Positions 27,535 through 29,433 of a stretch of 29,433 nt of DNA are shown piece by piece. The stretch lies in assembly GCA_044356745.1 (NCBI GenBank), contig JBIKVP010000021.1, positions 1 to 29,433 of the forward strand, written 5' to 3'. The translations under genes were made by a program, and so were the position numbers. The DNA comes from JBIKVP01 sp044356745. Lineage in GTDB: Bacteria > Pseudomonadota > Alphaproteobacteria > Rhizobiales > Beijerinckiaceae. The first letter of the stretch is position 1, and every line of letters starts with the position of its first letter. The notes under the pieces are model-generated. The model saw only the letters and a list, made by a program, of their open reading frames with translations, ran no database searches and was not told where the DNA came from.

Positions 27535-29433
27535 TTATGTCTCATCACGACGTGATGCTGGCCGTGTTGGACGACGTGGTGGATGCGATCCATCACGCGG
27601 CTCATCATCAGAACGCTTCTGATAAGTGCGCTTTTCGCCATGTTTCTCAGCATATGTTGATCGATCACGATAGCCTTCTGTGCGCGGAACACGATCTTGT
27701 GAAGAGCGGTTATAAGAAGGGCGATCCTCACGTGAGCGAGGATTTTCCGAATCGCTTCTCCGAAAGCCCGAACCCTCACGGCGTGAATCAGAACGCGAAT
27801 CCCTAAAAGAAGAACGTGCGCGCTCCTCGCGTGCAGGACGCTCAAGCCCCTCACCTTCACGCTCACGGATAGGCAACTTAGGCTTATACTCTGTTTTAAC
27901 ACGCTCAACTTTTATCTCACGACCGTTGGGATCAGCAATTTTGCCCGCCCGTTGATGAGGTCGCTGTGCGGAGGATTCACGTGCAGATTTGGGATCATCA
28001 CCGCGAAATGGCTTGCGGCGTTTATTCTCTACGCTTTCATCTTGTCCTTGACGCCATGTCGCCGTTTTCACTGCAAAACGGTCAGGACGCGGTGGCCGTG
28101 TGTCGCGTTGCTCACCAGAACGTGGTGCATTGTCGCGTTCGCGCCCTCCTTCACGAGGACGATCCTCACGCGAGCGATTAAACTCACGCGGTTTAAAATG
28201 ATCATCACGTGGGGGACGGGGGCGATCAGAACGTTCAGCACGATCTGTGCGCTCACCAAAAGGACGTGTCGCACGACCTGAATCGCGTCCAGATTCATAA
28301 CGGGGTTTGTCAAACGAACGCTCGCGTGAAGGGCGCTCAAAACGTCCACGTGGTGTATCCTCGCGCGGTTTAAAAGCGCGCTTGTCACGGGATGGAGCGC
28401 GCTCCTGATCATGCTCGCTCACATCACCTTCACGCAACGGAAGATCAAAATCGACCTGTGCTTCACGCGCCAATTCCGAACCGAGTTGATCTTTCAAAAC
28501 GCGCGTACGCACTTCTTCAACAGTGCCCTCATCCATTTCACCCAGTTGAAACGGACCAAATGAAATGCGAATAAGGCGCGATACCTGAAGTCCTAAATGC
28601 TCCAGAATGCGTTTAACTTCGCGGTTTTTACCTTCACGAATCCCGAGTGTCAGCCATGTATTATCGCCTTGCGCACGATCAATACGTGCTTCAACGGCAC
28701 CATAATTCACACCTTCAATCGTGATGCCATCGCTTAAAGAATCAAGCGCTTGCGGTGTAACTTCACCAAACACACGCACACGGTAGCGACGCAGCCAACC
28801 TGTGGAAGGAAGTTCAAGCACCCGCGATAAACCACCGTCATTGGTGAGCAGGAGCAATCCTTCGGTATTAATATCAAGACGACCTACCGACACCACACGC
28901 GGCAAGCCTTCAGGTAAATGATCAAAGACGGTGGGACGCCCTTCAGGATCAGAACTGGTTGTCACCAAGCCAGCAGGCTTGTGGTAAAGCCACAGCCGTG
29001 TCTTTTCCTTCACTGGCAATGGAGCCCCATCAACGGTTACGGTATCTGAGTCTTTCACAAGATAGGCAGGAGTTGTGAGCACTGTACCATTCACAGCCAC
29101 GCGGCCATCTGCAATCATCTGTTCGGCATCACGACGCGATGCAAAACCAACACGTGCCATGACTTTAGCGATGCGTTCGCCTTCACCCTCTAAAGGCACA
29201 CCCTGAATGCTTGCGTCTGGCGCAGCAAAGCGTGGACGCGGAGCACGCGGACGCTCTTCACGTGAAAAATCTGGTCTTCTGAAGCCATCTTTTGGACGAT
29301 CAAAGCGCGGACGGCTCTCCCCATCGCGTGAGCGGAAAGGACGATTTTCTCCCCCTTCGCGGCGCGGCGGGCGGCTCTCACCATCACGCGAACGGAAAGG
29401 ACGGTTTTCGCCACCTTCGCGGCGCGGTGGACG
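27535..29433 (-). CDS. rRNA pseudouridine synthase (RluB/RsuA family), 5' end outside window
   Basis: The frame is open from the right edge to the stop at 27535, 632 residues, so the true start lies beyond the window; a GTG at 29199 is only an internal codon. Order: an Arg-rich N-terminal extension with two identical 20-residue repeats; an S4 RNA-binding domain (AKVMARVGFASRRDAEQMI, then DGRVAVNGTVL); the catalytic domain with VSVGRLDINTEGLLLLTNDG carrying the catalytic Asp, and LGIREGKNREVKRILEHLGL; then a tail of about 300 residues rich in Arg, Asp, Ser, Glu and Pro. RluB makes pseudouridine 2605 in 23S rRNA; RsuA and RluE/F relatives act elsewhere, so the target is inferred. rsmD follows at once. 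Confidence 0.92.
   Translation of the reverse strand, partial: RPPRREGGENRPFRSRDGESRPPRREGGENRPFRSRDGESRPRFDRPKDGFRRPDFSREERPRAPRPRFAAPDASIQGVPLEGEGERIAKVMARVGFASRRDAEQMIADGRVAVNGTVLTTPAYLVKDSDTVTVDGAPLPVKEKTRLWLYHKPAGLVTTSSDPEGRPTVFDHLPEGLPRVVSVGRLDINTEGLLLLTNDGGLSRVLELPSTGWLRRYRVRVFGEVTPQALDSLSDGITIEGVNYGAVEARIDRAQGDNTWLTLGIREGKNREVKRILEHLGLQVSRLIRISFGPFQLGEMDEGTVEEVRTRVLKDQLGSELAREAQVDFDLPLREGDVSEHDQERAPSRDKRAFKPREDTPRGRFERPSRERSFDKPRYESGRDSGRATRPFGERTDRAERSDRPRPPRDDHFKPREFNRSREDRPREGGRERDNAPRSGEQRDTRPPRPDRFAVKTATWRQGQDESVENKRRKPFRGDDPKSARESSAQRPHQRAGKIADPNGREIKVERVKTEYKPKLPIREREGEGLERPAREERARSSFRDSRSDSRREGSGFRRSDSENPRSREDRPSYNRSSQDRVPRTEGYRDRSTYAEKHGEKRTYQKRSDDEPRDGSHPPRRPTRPASRRDET
29314..29433 (-). 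repeat. Tandem 60-bp coding repeat in the pseudouridine synthase extension
   Basis: Two adjacent 60-base units (29374-29433 and 29314-29373) encode the same 20 residues, RPPRREGGENRPFRSRDGES. They differ at nine bases, all synonymous. A degenerate third unit begins at 29313 (RPRFDRPKDGF). The array may continue beyond the window edge. Confidence 0.9.

Noticed and set aside
27498..28412. Several open frames opposite or overlapping the pseudouridine synthase tail
   Set aside because: The Arg-rich coding sequence is biased and leaves other frames open; their His/Val-rich translations are artefacts.
29199..29199. GTG at 29199 as the start of the pseudouridine synthase
   Set aside because: The same frame continues without a stop to the window edge with coherent, repeat-bearing coding sequence, so the start lies outside.
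1..29433. CRISPR arrays, tRNA or rRNA genes, phage or defence loci
   Set aside because: I looked for regularly spaced repeats, cloverleaf-like segments and recognisable defence proteins on both strands and saw none.

Overview
This window looks like a piece of an alphaproteobacterial chromosome, most likely from the order Hyphomicrobiales (Rhizobiales), from a lineage with moderate G+C (roughly half by eye). The placement rests on several gene types: a Rhizobiales-type porin with a paired-cysteine N-terminus; a long-linker FtsZ ending in a conserved C-terminal peptide; an alphaproteobacterial Suv3-like RNA helicase with a charged tail; FliX, a flagellar regulator known only from alphaproteobacteria; the gene order molybdopterin-domain protein / sfsA / map / radC; and short palindromic intergenic repeats built around AAAGTGG..ACCGGTTTT, a type common in this order. 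No species can be named from the sequence alone.

Layout. 1-154: left edge, with the start of a minus-strand ORF that resembles the N-terminus of an IS630-type transposase. 155-1028: a small membrane-anchored protein of unknown function overlapping a short HugZ-like flavin-binding protein. 1155-4011: pckA, two copies of the palindromic repeat, and an LhgO-like FAD oxidoreductase. 4014-8420: a CinA-type molybdopterin-domain gene diverging from sfsA, then map and radC. The sfsA-map junction is interrupted by an FkbM-type methyltransferase gene and a 305-bp element with 31-bp inverted ends and a TA target duplication. 8555-16156: yggT, folD, smc and ppdK, all on the plus strand, with a possible small DUF1127-like gene opposite the smc 3' end. 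16303-21155: a minus-strand operon of Suv3-like helicase, kdsD and fliX. 21468-22745: an exported alpha/beta-hydrolase-like protein whose nucleophile position is leucine. 23012-24907: ftsZ, away from ftsQ and ftsA. 25255-26580: a porin with a strong ribosome-binding site and a textbook terminator. 26966-29433: rsmD and the 3' part of an rRNA pseudouridine synthase with long arginine-rich extensions, which runs off the right edge.

How the genes fit together. Most are housekeeping. pckA and ppdK both make phosphoenolpyruvate, from oxaloacetate and pyruvate, so the window holds both entry points to gluconeogenesis from C4 acids and pyruvate. smc, ftsZ and possibly fliX concern chromosome organisation, division and the cell-cycle-linked flagellar programme. 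kdsD and the porin serve the outer membrane (LPS Kdo precursor and permeability). rsmD, the pseudouridine synthase and the helicase act on RNA, and the last two carry long disordered arginine-rich tails.

I found no CRISPR array, tRNA, rRNA, phage, toxin-antitoxin or defence locus, and no clearly new multi-gene system. The most unusual items are: the 305-bp non-autonomous element and FkbM islet inside a conserved gene string; the palindromic repeat that supplies the end of the sfsA reading frame; a 60-bp duplicated segment in the pseudouridine synthase that differs only at synonymous sites; the hydrolase-like protein lacking its nucleophile; the isolated fliX and ftsZ; and a set of perfect inverted repeats around the hydrolase gene.
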